Shown one piece after another: positions 37,960-45,842 of a DNA stretch of 64,000 nucleotides; positions within the stretch are counted from its first letter, which is position 1, and each line of letters opens with the position of its first letter. The DNA is from Brevibacillus massiliensis (lineage in GTDB: Bacteria > Bacillota > Bacilli > Brevibacillales > Brevibacillaceae): assembly GCF_000311785.1 (NCBI RefSeq), contig NZ_HE978536.1, positions 380,046-444,045 on the forward strand. Direction: 5' to 3'. Under the pieces are notes generated by a model. The model searched no databases and was not told where the DNA came from. It worked only from the letters and a program-made list of their open reading frames with translations. The translations under genes and the position numbers were made by a program.

Positions 37960-38142
37960 GTGAATCAACGTTGGAGGTTTAACCACCATTTGTACCGCAT
38001 CAAGAACGTTTGCCGCCAGATTATCGTACCTCTGATCATCTTCCAATTCGTGCGCACCATCATCGTCCCCAGCACATTTGACGTTATCATTCTCGGCCTG
38101 CTGGCGGCGGTTCATTTAGCCATTACCTTTGACTGGATATGA
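37960..38142 (+). CDS. Small membrane protein of unknown function
   Basis: 60 residues from the GTG at 37960, which follows GAGGTGA by five bases. Basic N-terminus (VNQRWRFNHHLYRIKNVCRQ), then two hydrophobic stretches (about 21-35 and 40-58). The basic-in pattern suggests a hairpin membrane protein with the N-terminus in the cytoplasm. Transcribed alone on the plus strand, divergent from the YitT gene. I do not recognise the family. Confidence 0.6.
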   Translation: MNQRWRFNHHLYRIKNVCRQIIVPLIIFQFVRTIIVPSTFDVIILGLLAAVHLAITFDWI

Positions 38143-38157
38143 ACGTAAGCGCAAAAA

Positions 38158-38211
38158 ATCCCCCTTCCATCTCCTGCTGCCGGAACGCAGCGCACGCCTT
38201 TGAAGGGGGAT
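38158..38211 (-). terminator. Terminator after the spoVID-ysxE group
   Basis: A 10-bp perfect stem (ATCCCCCTTC / GAAGGGGGAT) encloses a 34-base loop with internal pairing. On the minus strand it is followed by a T run. It lies just beyond the small frame 38214-38291 and could also serve the plus-strand gene 37960-38142. Confidence 0.75.
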
Positions 38212-38213
38212 AT

Positions 38214-38291
38214 TTACTTCCAGTATGAAAAGCTTCGATTGAAGCCTCCGCCAAGAAGTTGTCGAGTCCTTCTTTTGAGGAAGCTTTTCAT
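38214..38291 (-). CDS. Possible 25-residue basic peptide in an inverted repeat
   Basis: ATG at 38291, stop at 38214; product MKSFLKRRTRQLLGGG... ending in SYWK. It is basic and weakly amphipathic with a Gly-Gly-Gly core. The ribosome-binding site is poor: GAGGG lies 14 bases away. The first twelve bases of the frame (38280-38291) are the exact reverse complement of 38225-38236 near its end, so the mRNA would hide its own start codon. It follows the CotS-like gene by 45 bp and precedes the operon terminator. It may be a real tiny sporulation peptide or merely an RNA hairpin. Confidence 0.3.
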   Translation of the reverse strand: MKSFLKRRTRQLLGGGFNRSFSYWK

Positions 38292-38336
38292 GCAGGATGG
38301 GGAAGCCCTCTCAAGAAGTTATACTTTCTTATCCTG

Positions 38337-39332
38337 TCAAAAAGCTTGCTGCATCCACCGCTGCATCCGCATGTAGCGGTCCAGATCTTTTTCCAGGCGG
38401 CGAACGGCATACAGTTCAGACCATTCCCTGGCGTGCCGGTAATACAGTTCGAGGTCGCCCATGATTCGTTCGGGAAAAGAGAGGAAGACCATCAACAGAT
38501 TCACTTCCTCCGGCCGCCAGGGGAAAACCGCCTGATACGCTGAAAACAGTTCGGACGCTGTCGTCCCTTCCCCTCCCAAGTGAAAATACGCCCGGTAAAA
38601 CTTGCTGACGTCACGGGCTGGGGTATCGAAAACAGCACGGTCAAAATTGATGAACTGAACATTTCCGGAAGAATCAAGCAGCGTGTGGGCCGGATATGGC
38701 GCCCCGTGAACCAGGCTCAAGCGAAAGTGGGCATACGTGCGGTGCTGCTCCCCCCACCGACGCAAGGAGGAGATCGCTGTGGTCGCGGCTTCCGTGAGAT
38801 ACGCCTGGTTCGCCAGGAAGACGGTGTCGAAGGGGGAAGGGTAGCTGCGGGCCCTGGCAATCGCGGCGTTCTTCTCCATCAGCCCGAGCCATTTTTCCCA
38901 GCGGGCCAGCAAGGAATCTACCAACGGATCTACTTGACGGGGATCGTCGAAGCGATAATTTTGCGTCAAATGGTGAAGTTCAGCTAAACGAACCAGGGTG
39001 GCCCTCCCCCAGACGGGGATTTGCTCTTCGCCAATCGCCGCGGATGGCCGCCACCCGGTAAGGTAGTAGTACTGTTCGTCTCTTTGGACGTACGGTTCGT
39101 CGTACTTGGTGTACGCAAGCGGAACAGCTCCGTCCCATCCGCGCTGCTGCAAGTTGCGCAGCAGCCCTGCGACAAACGCCAAACGTCCCGGCGAAGCCGA
39201 GGTTCGCTTGCATACGTACGATCCGTACGGAGTCATCACTTTGTACACATTGGGCGCCTTTAACACGTCGATCGTCTGGGCGAACATGTCGTATTCAGGA
39301 AACAAGGGGTAGATATCGTCAAATCGGCTCAT
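38337..39332 (-). CDS. CotS-family spore coat protein, degenerate kinase fold
   Basis: 331 residues of the CotS/YutH/YsxE family, related to aminoglycoside and choline kinases. The fold markers are present: an N-lobe lysine in YGSYVCKRT, then LRNLQQRGW and LAELHHLT. The catalytic loop reads LVHGAPYPAHTLL where active kinases have HGDxxxxN: the aspartate is Ala and the asparagine is His. The metal-binding segment reads FINFDRA. It is therefore probably a non-catalytic coat or morphogenesis protein. Its ATG overlaps the ysxE stop (ATGA), so the two are coupled. Confidence 0.85.
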   Translation of the reverse strand: MSRFDDIYPLFPEYDMFAQTIDVLKAPNVYKVMTPYGSYVCKRTSASPGRLAFVAGLLRNLQQRGWDGAVPLAYTKYDEPYVQRDEQYYYLTGWRPSAAIGEEQIPVWGRATLVRLAELHHLTQNYRFDDPRQVDPLVDSLLARWEKWLGLMEKNAAIARARSYPSPFDTVFLANQAYLTEAATTAISSLRRWGEQHRTYAHFRLSLVHGAPYPAHTLLDSSGNVQFINFDRAVFDTPARDVSKFYRAYFHLGGEGTTASELFSAYQAVFPWRPEEVNLLMVFLSFPERIMGDLELYYRHAREWSELYAVRRLEKDLDRYMRMQRWMQQAF

Positions 39333-40336
39333 ACGCCACGACCTCTTCGCGCGTCTTCCGCTCGCCGGGCGATGTGGGCAAGCAGTTCATCGACGGATTG
39401 CTGCTGCCGGATGGACTCGGCTATCAGGGCTATGTCGCAATCCTCCCGCTGCCCTGCCGAAGCGGCATGGACATACTGGTGCAATGCCTGCCACAGCTCT
39501 TGCGGCGGAACCATGAACGCGAGCAGCAATCGGTAATCGGAGTACGTGAGCGGCTTTACCGCCTCATATCCGTCCAAAAAGGCGTCAATCCGGTCCCGTT
39601 CTGCCCCCTCCCCGCCAAGCAGCAAATCTCGCAAAAAATGTGCCGTATCCCGCTGCTGAACCGAGAGAGAGGGACTGTAAAAGCCGCGCAGAAAAACGCG
39701 CTCCTTCATGATCCCGAGGTTCCCCCGATCCATGAAACGGTGTGACACTGCCAGTTCCGTCTCGTCGAACGATTCCGGCGAGAGCAGCCTTACGCCGCGT
39801 CCCATCCTCTCCAAAAGCGGTCTGAATTGGCTGGCAACCCATTTGTCTTCGGGCTGCCACAACCGGGAACGGCTGGTAAAGGAATCGTGAAGGTTGCGAA
39901 CCCGCTCTGTTTCGGCCGCAATCAGGGCCTGTTCCCGGTTTAACAGGTCTACTGCAGCCGGGGAAGATTGGCTGCTCTGCGCCAGATGCATCGAAGCGAC
40001 CAACTGTCCGCAAAGTTTCGCCTGCTCCACCGTCGGCGTCAGCGGGGTCCAGGAGCGTACATGATCGGTCAAGGTGTATCCCTTTCTGCCAGATACGACA
40101 TACGGTTTGGCGTCGCGGGTTCGAATAAATCGTTCCACATCGCGAAATCCCTGCCTGGCAAGCTGCTCCCTCCACATAAAGGACCAGCGCAGCACATCCA
40201 CCCGCGGCCAAACCCGCAGTTCCTTCGGGCCGCGATTGGTTTCCAACAGATAGAAATCCTCCTGCGGCTGGATGCGGATCACCCGCATGCGGTATCGCTG
40301 GCAAATCCGGTTCAACTCTCTTTCGTCACGTAGCAC
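39329..40336 (-). CDS. ysxE: YsxE-like spore coat protein
   Basis: 335 residues, CotS-like kinase fold. In B. subtilis ysxE follows spoVID directly, as here, and the family belongs to the spore coat. The N-terminal part carries RGPKELRVWPR in the place of the ATP-binding lysine strand. The would-be catalytic loop is SHRFMDRGNLGIM, also changed from the HGD...N pattern. The GTG at 40336 follows GGAG by nine bases. It lies 17 bp after spoVID and overlaps the second CotS-like gene by 4 bp. Confidence 0.85.
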   Translation of the reverse strand: MLRDERELNRICQRYRMRVIRIQPQEDFYLLETNRGPKELRVWPRVDVLRWSFMWREQLARQGFRDVERFIRTRDAKPYVVSGRKGYTLTDHVRSWTPLTPTVEQAKLCGQLVASMHLAQSSQSSPAAVDLLNREQALIAAETERVRNLHDSFTSRSRLWQPEDKWVASQFRPLLERMGRGVRLLSPESFDETELAVSHRFMDRGNLGIMKERVFLRGFYSPSLSVQQRDTAHFLRDLLLGGEGAERDRIDAFLDGYEAVKPLTYSDYRLLLAFMVPPQELWQALHQYVHAASAGQREDCDIALIAESIRQQQSVDELLAHIARRAEDARRGRGV

Positions 40337-40353
40337 TTGTCTTCACTCCCCCC

Positions 40354-41766
40354 TCATTGGGGAATGTATAGAACTTGCCCCTCCGTGATGCGGTCTGATT
40401 CGAGGCTGTTGGCCTCCATCAAACGGGAGATGGGCACAGAATAACGCTCGGAAATGGACTGCAGGGTCTCTTCGCGTTGAATGATACACATCTTCAGCCG
40501 GCTGAACGGCTGCTCTTCTTCACGGACGAACGAGCTTAGACTGCCGACCGCGGTCAATGTGCTGCTTGCCGTCTCGCCGTCGGGCATGTCGGTTTGGTAG
40601 GCCTGTTCGGTCGCCTCGGGCGGCGGTGCGGACTGGCGTTTTGACTGAGTGAAGATCGAGGTCAAATTAAGCTCCTCTTCGCTCTCCTTGGCCGGTTTGC
40701 CGCTGATCGCAACCCGCAGTTCCGTCTCTTGAGGGACGTCCGGTTGTGCCATGACCTCTTCGGCGCCGACTTCTTCCGCTGCCGCCTCCGCTTCCACTGC
40801 CGCTTCGGCTGCGTCCTGATGATCAGGCTCTCCCTCGGCCATCTCCTGTGTCTCAGACTCCGCTGCATTCTCTGCCAGTACCTCTTTTGCCGGCTCCTCT
40901 TCGCGGACGGCTGTTTGCTCCGCCTCTGACTGTTCATCCGGCTCGTCATAGGCCAGCTCCGACTCCGCATCGCCAGCGGAGCGGCCCGCTGCGGATGCGG
41001 CGGCTTCCGCCTGCTCGTCTGGCTCTTCCGATTCTGCCTGAGCGTAACCGCCGGAAACAGGGCGAACGTCAGTAGATTCGATCGCATTCAACTGTTCCCA
41101 TACGGGCAGGAAAGGAGGAGCTGGAGGTTGGATCGGCTCCGGCTGCCGTTCCTCGTCCGCTTCTACCGCCCGTTCCAGCGCTTCCAGTTTCTGTTCGATT
41201 TCATCCAGGGAAGAGGATGGAACATCCTGCCCGCCCCGATCATCCACTTCGTGGGCGACATGGACAAACTCCCACTCTTCCCCGGCTTTCCTCGCAGTCT
41301 CCGGTTCAAACAAGGTGATTCCGGTAAGCTTTAGTTCGGCTTCGATCTGAAGCTGGTTGTTCGCTTTTAACTCGTAGTCCAATCCGTCCACAACCGCAAA
41401 AATTTCCCCGACTTCCGCGACGCGGGACAAGGGGATGGTAATATTGAGCGGAATTCTGTGGGTCAGCTCCTGTTCGGTGTCATAGAGAAACGGCGGCTCC
41501 GGTCCGGTATTCAGATGGAAGGGGGGAAATTTCATCGCTGACAGCAAGGAGTCCCCTTCGCCCTCTGTTTCCTGGCCTTCCTTCGCCACCAGATACTTTC
41601 CCTGAAGATGCAGGCAGCCTGTAATGGAGATATCCTGGGTATTTTCTATAATTTCCACATCGGGAAGCAGTTCCAATTCTTTCAACTCCCCGATGCCTGC
41701 TTTATCTGCTGAGAGGAAGATGGTCTCCTTAATGCGAAACGTCAACATGCCATCTTGTAACGACAC
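40354..41766 (-). CDS. spoVID: Stage VI sporulation protein D (coat morphogenesis)
   Basis: Promotes encasement of the spore by coat layers. 470 residues. The N-terminal region (about 1-160) has the SpoVID beta-rich fold, starting LTFRIKETIFLSADKAGIGELKELEL and including LHLQGKYLVAKEG. The middle (about 170-410) is highly acidic and low in complexity, rich in Glu and Ala. The C-terminal 45 residues are a LysM domain (IIQREETLQSISERYSVPISRLMEANSL). The GTG at 41766 follows AGGAGG by seven bases. A sigma-E-like promoter is present upstream. First gene of the coat group. Confidence 0.93.
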   Translation of the reverse strand: MSLQDGMLTFRIKETIFLSADKAGIGELKELELLPDVEIIENTQDISITGCLHLQGKYLVAKEGQETEGEGDSLLSAMKFPPFHLNTGPEPPFLYDTEQELTHRIPLNITIPLSRVAEVGEIFAVVDGLDYELKANNQLQIEAELKLTGITLFEPETARKAGEEWEFVHVAHEVDDRGGQDVPSSSLDEIEQKLEALERAVEADEERQPEPIQPPAPPFLPVWEQLNAIESTDVRPVSGGYAQAESEEPDEQAEAAASAAGRSAGDAESELAYDEPDEQSEAEQTAVREEEPAKEVLAENAAESETQEMAEGEPDHQDAAEAAVEAEAAAEEVGAEEVMAQPDVPQETELRVAISGKPAKESEEELNLTSIFTQSKRQSAPPPEATEQAYQTDMPDGETASSTLTAVGSLSSFVREEEQPFSRLKMCIIQREETLQSISERYSVPISRLMEANSLESDRITEGQVLYIPQ

Positions 41767-41803
41767 ACTTGCTCCTCCTTTCAGGTAAAAACATTTCCCT
41801 ATT

Positions 41804-41832
41804 ACTATATGGACAGAAGGAAGTGTTTAGAC
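41804..41832 (-). promoter_or_regulatory. Candidate sigma-E promoter of spoVID
   Basis: On the minus strand CATATAGT (41804-41811) resembles the sigma-E -10 element, and GTCTAAA (41826-41832) lies 14 bp upstream as a loose -35. Known biology places spoVID under sigma-E in the mother cell; the match here is moderate. Confidence 0.4.
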
Positions 41833-42019
41833 CATTGGCCCAATCGCTTGCGCCCGGAGCACCAACGGCAAAACGGCAGGCTGCCTGCGTTCGATCGGAT
41901 CTACAGAGACCACGCGGAGGCGCTGCACTACCTCCTGTCCGTAACCGATGCGCGAGGCGGATTTGCAGATGGAGGACGTAATCGGCAGTTGTTGGAAACT
42001 TTACAAAGGAGGAGTTAAC

Positions 42020-43279
42020 TTGGGCAGTACTTCTGTCAATGTCGCGGTCGTCGGGCTCGGTTTTGTCGGGCTGCCGCTCGCCGTGCACATGGCCCGGCAC
42101 AACTGTGTCGTCCTCGGCATTGACAACGAGCAGTTCGGAAACAGTTACATCCCTGACGTTCCGTCAGACAGTGTAAAAGAGGTGATGCAAGCGAAACGCT
42201 TTTCCGCCCGACTGCCATTCGGACAAGTGGGCAAAGCCGATTACGTCATCGTTACCGTGCCCACGCCAATGGATAAGCAGAACAACGAACCCGATCTCAG
42301 AGCGCTGGTATCGGCCGCCGAGTATATCGCCGGACACTTGCGGCGGGGTCAGACTGTGGTATTTGAAAGTTCCACCTATCCGGGAACGCTGGAGGAAGTG
42401 ATCCTGCCGATTCTCGCCACGTCAGGCCTGCAGGCGGGAAAGGATTTTTTCCTGGGTTATTCGCCGGAGAGGATCGATCCCGGCAACAGGCAGTTTGGCA
42501 TCAGACAGATTCCGAAAGTCATCAGCGGACTAACACCTGCCTGCTGCAAGAAGGTGCAGGAGCTGTACGGCAGGCTGTTCGACACCGTTGTCCCCGTCAG
42601 TTCGCCCAAGGTGGCCGAGATGTGCAAGCTGTTTGAGAACATCTACCGCTTCATCAACATCTCGCTCGTCAATGAAATGCTGATTTTGTGCCGGAAGATG
42701 AACATCAGCTTCCACGAGACGCTGCAAGCCGCGGCAACGAAGCCGTTCGGATTTACGCCGTTCAAACCGGGGCCAGGCATCGGCGGCCACTGTATCCCTG
42801 TCGACCCGCTTTACTTCCAATGGCGGGCAGCCCAGTTCGGATTGACGAGCCGCATGATTGAGGCAGCCAGGACGGTAAACGAGGAAATGCCCAAGGAGAT
42901 CGCCTCGCTTGTCACTGACCTGCTGAAGCGGCCAGATGCGCCGAACAGCCAACCGTCTGTTCTGCTCCTCGGCGTCGCCTATAAAAAGGACGTGAGCGAT
43001 CTTCGCGAATCACCCGCATTCGAGATTTTTGCCCTGCTTCAGGAAGCAGGCTTTCAGGTAACCTACCACGATCCCCTCATCCCCGAAATGGAGCTGGCTG
43101 GCCGGAAGCACACCTCCATTCCGCTTACCGCAGAGCGGCTCGGGGCGGCGGATCTGGTCGTCGTCATCACGGATCATTCTTCCTTTCATTGGGATTTTAT
43201 CAGTCGGCACTCCCGGTTTATCCTGGATACGCGCGGAATTTATCCGGAATCACACGATAAGGTGGTTCGATGGGCATGA
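42020..43279 (+). CDS. Nucleotide-sugar dehydrogenase (UDP-HexNAc type)
   Basis: Oxidises C6 of a UDP-sugar to a uronic acid using two NAD+. 419 residues from the TTG at 42020, seven bases after AGGAGG. Three-domain UDPGDH layout: N-terminal NAD fold VAVVGLGFVGLPLAVHMA; central domain with the active-site cysteine in GPGIGGHCIPVDPLY (around 255); C-terminal UDP domain with LLGVAYKKDVSDLRESPAFEI. The GIGGHCIPVDP form is typical of UDP-ManNAc/GlcNAc dehydrogenases (WecC/WbpA-like) rather than UDP-glucose enzymes. First gene of the polysaccharide cassette. Confidence 0.9.
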   Translation: MGSTSVNVAVVGLGFVGLPLAVHMARHNCVVLGIDNEQFGNSYIPDVPSDSVKEVMQAKRFSARLPFGQVGKADYVIVTVPTPMDKQNNEPDLRALVSAAEYIAGHLRRGQTVVFESSTYPGTLEEVILPILATSGLQAGKDFFLGYSPERIDPGNRQFGIRQIPKVISGLTPACCKKVQELYGRLFDTVVPVSSPKVAEMCKLFENIYRFINISLVNEMLILCRKMNISFHETLQAAATKPFGFTPFKPGPGIGGHCIPVDPLYFQWRAAQFGLTSRMIEAARTVNEEMPKEIASLVTDLLKRPDAPNSQPSVLLLGVAYKKDVSDLRESPAFEIFALLQEAGFQVTYHDPLIPEMELAGRKHTSIPLTAERLGAADLVVVITDHSSFHWDFISRHSRFILDTRGIYPESHDKVVRWA

Positions 43280-44250
43280 ACCGGAAACGCTGTTTGGTGA
43301 CCGGAGGTGCCGGATTTATCGGATCTCATCTCGCGGAGCGTCTGCTGGACCTCGGCCATGAGGTGGCCATCGTAGACAACTTTTACCGCGAAGCGCTTTG
43401 CGATCGGCCCAAGCTGCCGGGGCCGTTACCGTTGATAAAAGGAAGTACGGCAGATAAACAGCTCATGGACGCGATCATCCCTGAGTTTGACGTCGTCTTT
43501 CACCTGGCGGCGATCTTGGGTGTGAAGACGACCATGACACGGCCTGTCGAAATGATTGAAGCCAATGTTGAAGGCACCCGCAACGTATTGGCGGCGGCGT
43601 ACCGTTCCGGCTGCAAGGTCGTATTCGCATCCAGCTCAGAGGTCTACGGAAAGGGAACTCCTCCCTTTGCCGAAGAGAATGACCGGGTCTATGGCGCGAC
43701 TGCCAAACTGCGCTGGATCTACGCTGTTGCGAAAACCCTGGAGGAAACACTATGCCTGGGGTATGGTGACAAGGGGCTTCCCGTCACCATCCTGCGGTAT
43801 TTTAACATATACGGGCCGCGGGCCAAGGAAGGCCCTTATGCCGGAGTGATTCCCCGGTTCATCCGCGCGGCCCTTGCGGGAAACGACTTGCTGGTCTACG
43901 GAGACGGTACGCAAACGAGATGCTTTACCTACGTCAGCGATGCCGTCGAAGCGACGGCCAGGGCTGTGGATCCCAAGGCCGATCAGGAAATCCTCAACGT
44001 CGGCTCCGCCCATCAAACCAGCATCGGGGCGTTGGCCGTGTTAGTCAAACGCCTGACGGGATCGTCATCGCGGATTGTCAATGTGCCGTTTGAACAGGTG
44101 TATTCATTTGGCTTTGAAGAGATCCCCAACCGGTTCCCGGATATGCGAAAGACAAAGCGAATACTCGATTTTTCTGCACGGATCGGCTTGGAAGAAGGCT
44201 TGGCCCGGACAATCGACTGGTACCGGGCACGTGGAGGGGAGCGCGGTTGA
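43270..44250 (+). CDS. NAD-dependent nucleotide-sugar epimerase/dehydratase
   Basis: Extended SDR enzyme, 326 residues. NAD-binding start CLVTGGAGFIGSHLAERLL; catalytic Ser in VVFASSSEVYG; YxxxK as YAVAK (around 155); RYFNIYGPRAKEG in the substrate region. Best fit is a UDP-glucose or UDP-GlcNAc 4-epimerase or UDP-glucuronate decarboxylase relative; the exact sugar cannot be told. The ATG at 43270 follows AAGGTGG and overlaps the dehydrogenase by 10 bp. Its stop overlaps the start of the glycosyltransferase frame. Confidence 0.9.
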   Translation: MGMNRKRCLVTGGAGFIGSHLAERLLDLGHEVAIVDNFYREALCDRPKLPGPLPLIKGSTADKQLMDAIIPEFDVVFHLAAILGVKTTMTRPVEMIEANVEGTRNVLAAAYRSGCKVVFASSSEVYGKGTPPFAEENDRVYGATAKLRWIYAVAKTLEETLCLGYGDKGLPVTILRYFNIYGPRAKEGPYAGVIPRFIRAALAGNDLLVYGDGTQTRCFTYVSDAVEATARAVDPKADQEILNVGSAHQTSIGALAVLVKRLTGSSSRIVNVPFEQVYSFGFEEIPNRFPDMRKTKRILDFSARIGLEEGLARTIDWYRARGGERG

Positions 44251-45808
44251 TCTCCGTCGTTGTTCCTGCCTGCAATGAAGCGGCTACCATCGCCGAAGTG
44301 ATTCACTCCTGCAAACAGCTGGTCCCCATGAGATCATCGTCGTCGCAAACGGCTGTACCGACGAGACTGCAGAGATCGCCCGCCAGAGCGGCGGATGCAT
44401 CGTGATCGAAGAAGAGAAGCCGCTCGGAAACGACGTGGGGCGGGCCGTCGGCGCGGCAGCTGCCACCGGTGACATCCTGCTCTTTATCGATGCCGATTTT
44501 GCGATTGCCCCCAAAAGTTTGCAGCGTTTTCTGGAACCGATCCGGTACGGTCACGCCGATGTGGTGCTAAATGATCTGGATGCCCTCTTCACCGCCAACC
44601 AGCGGCCGCACTCCGCCACCGTCTGGCGACAGGTGTTGAACGAACTGATCGGACGCAGTGATCTAAAGATCGATTCTGTGCTGTCAGTTCCCCATGCGAT
44701 CACCAGAAAGGCGGTTCGAACAATAGGCGTAGAGGCCCTGGCTGATCCGATCGTCGCCCATCTGCGGCTGGTCCAAGCGGGATTTCGCATCGCCCACGGC
44801 TATGCGATCGACGTGATCACCCCGAATCGGTTTCGCCCCGATGAGCACGGCCGGTGTGATCACACCCTGCCGCGCGCCGAGAAGCGGATGGCGGGCGATC
44901 ACCTGGCGGCGCTGGCGGAATTTTTAACCACACCGCGCGGAGGATTCACCGACGGTAACAGGCAAAGAGACATCATCCAGCAGATTGACACAGGCAGCCG
45001 GCCTATTCCGGTTGCATCGCCTGGTTGGGGTGTTCAGTCGTCTCTGTACGGCGGGCAGGACCTGTCCGTGATCATCCCCGCGCAAAACGAAGCAGCCGCC
45101 ATTGGAGAAGTGATCCGCCAAGCGCGAAAAATCGAGCCGAAAGAAATCGTCGTCGTGGTCAACGGCTCCGGGGATGCGACAGCTCGGATTGCCGCAGAGC
45201 TCGGGGCAAAAACGATTCTGTTTGAAGAAGCCTTGGGCAACGACGTGGGCCGGGCCGTCGGCGCAAAGGCGGCGGTTGGCGATATTTTGCTCTTCATCGA
45301 CGGGGACTTCGCGATCCCTCCAGCCGATCTCTACCCGTTTGCCGCTTTTGTCGCCCAAGGAGTGGATGTCGCTTTGAACGACTTGAACTACTACCTGGAC
45401 CTGCGCTTCCCGCTGCATATCGTGACAGCGTGCAAGTACGCGGTAAACCTGGCTCTGGATCGCCAGGATGTCGGGGCCGGCTCGATGATTGCCGTACCTC
45501 ATGCAATCAGCCGCCGCGCTCTTCGGCACATCGGCTGGGAGATGCTGCTCTCGCCCGTTGCGGCACAGGTCATGGCCGCCTTGTCCGGATGCTCTGTTCG
45601 CTGTGTTCATCGCGTCGAGGCGGATCGGCTCAACCGCATTCGTCCAGACCAGCACTTTGCAGCCGTGGGCTACCCCCCTGCCGTAGAGCGGATCCTTGGC
45701 GATCACCTGGAAGGGCTGTACTGCCTGCTGCAGGCGAGGGGGCCAAGAGGCGGTCTGTACGACGGCAATCGGGCCAGGAACAAATTGAAAGGGCTGAACC
45801 TGAAGTAG
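44247..45808 (+). pseudogene. Tandem family 2 glycosyltransferase, frameshifted near the start
   Basis: Two homologous GT2-like domains in one reading unit. The first (44247 to about 45010) starts at a TTG overlapping the epimerase stop, after GGAGGGG: LISVVVPACNEAATIAEVI. At the C4 run 44324-44327 one base is missing. Adding one C restores PHEIIVVANGCTDETAEIA without a gap against the second domain, PKEIVVVVNGSGDATARIA. After the shift the frame is open to 45808. Both domains share LGNDVGRAVGA and DILLFIDxDFAI. As read, the first part is cut off and translation could restart at GTG 44402. It may be a sequencing error, a real mutation or programmed slippage. Confidence 0.75.
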
Positions 45809-45842
45809 AAGATTTTCTGCTTCAGGATTCAGCCCTTTTTTC
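45791..45842 (+). terminator. Terminator shared by the glycosyltransferase gene and hemL
   Basis: A long imperfect stem (GGGCTGAACCTGAAG / CTTCAGGATTCAGCCC) is followed by six T on the plus strand. It overlaps the last codons of the glycosyltransferase and ends right at the hemL stop. It may serve both convergent genes. Confidence 0.8.

Noticed and set aside
41769-42018. Overlapping short plus-strand frames before the nucleotide-sugar dehydrogenase
   Set aside because: No ribosome-binding site and no conserved pattern; the dehydrogenase start at TTG 42020 with AGGAGG explains the open upstream sequence.
44315-44335. Programmed ribosomal frameshift in the glycosyltransferase gene
   Set aside because: No slippery heptamer and no downstream stem or Shine-Dalgarno-like stimulator was seen; a plain one-base deletion or sequencing error is simpler.
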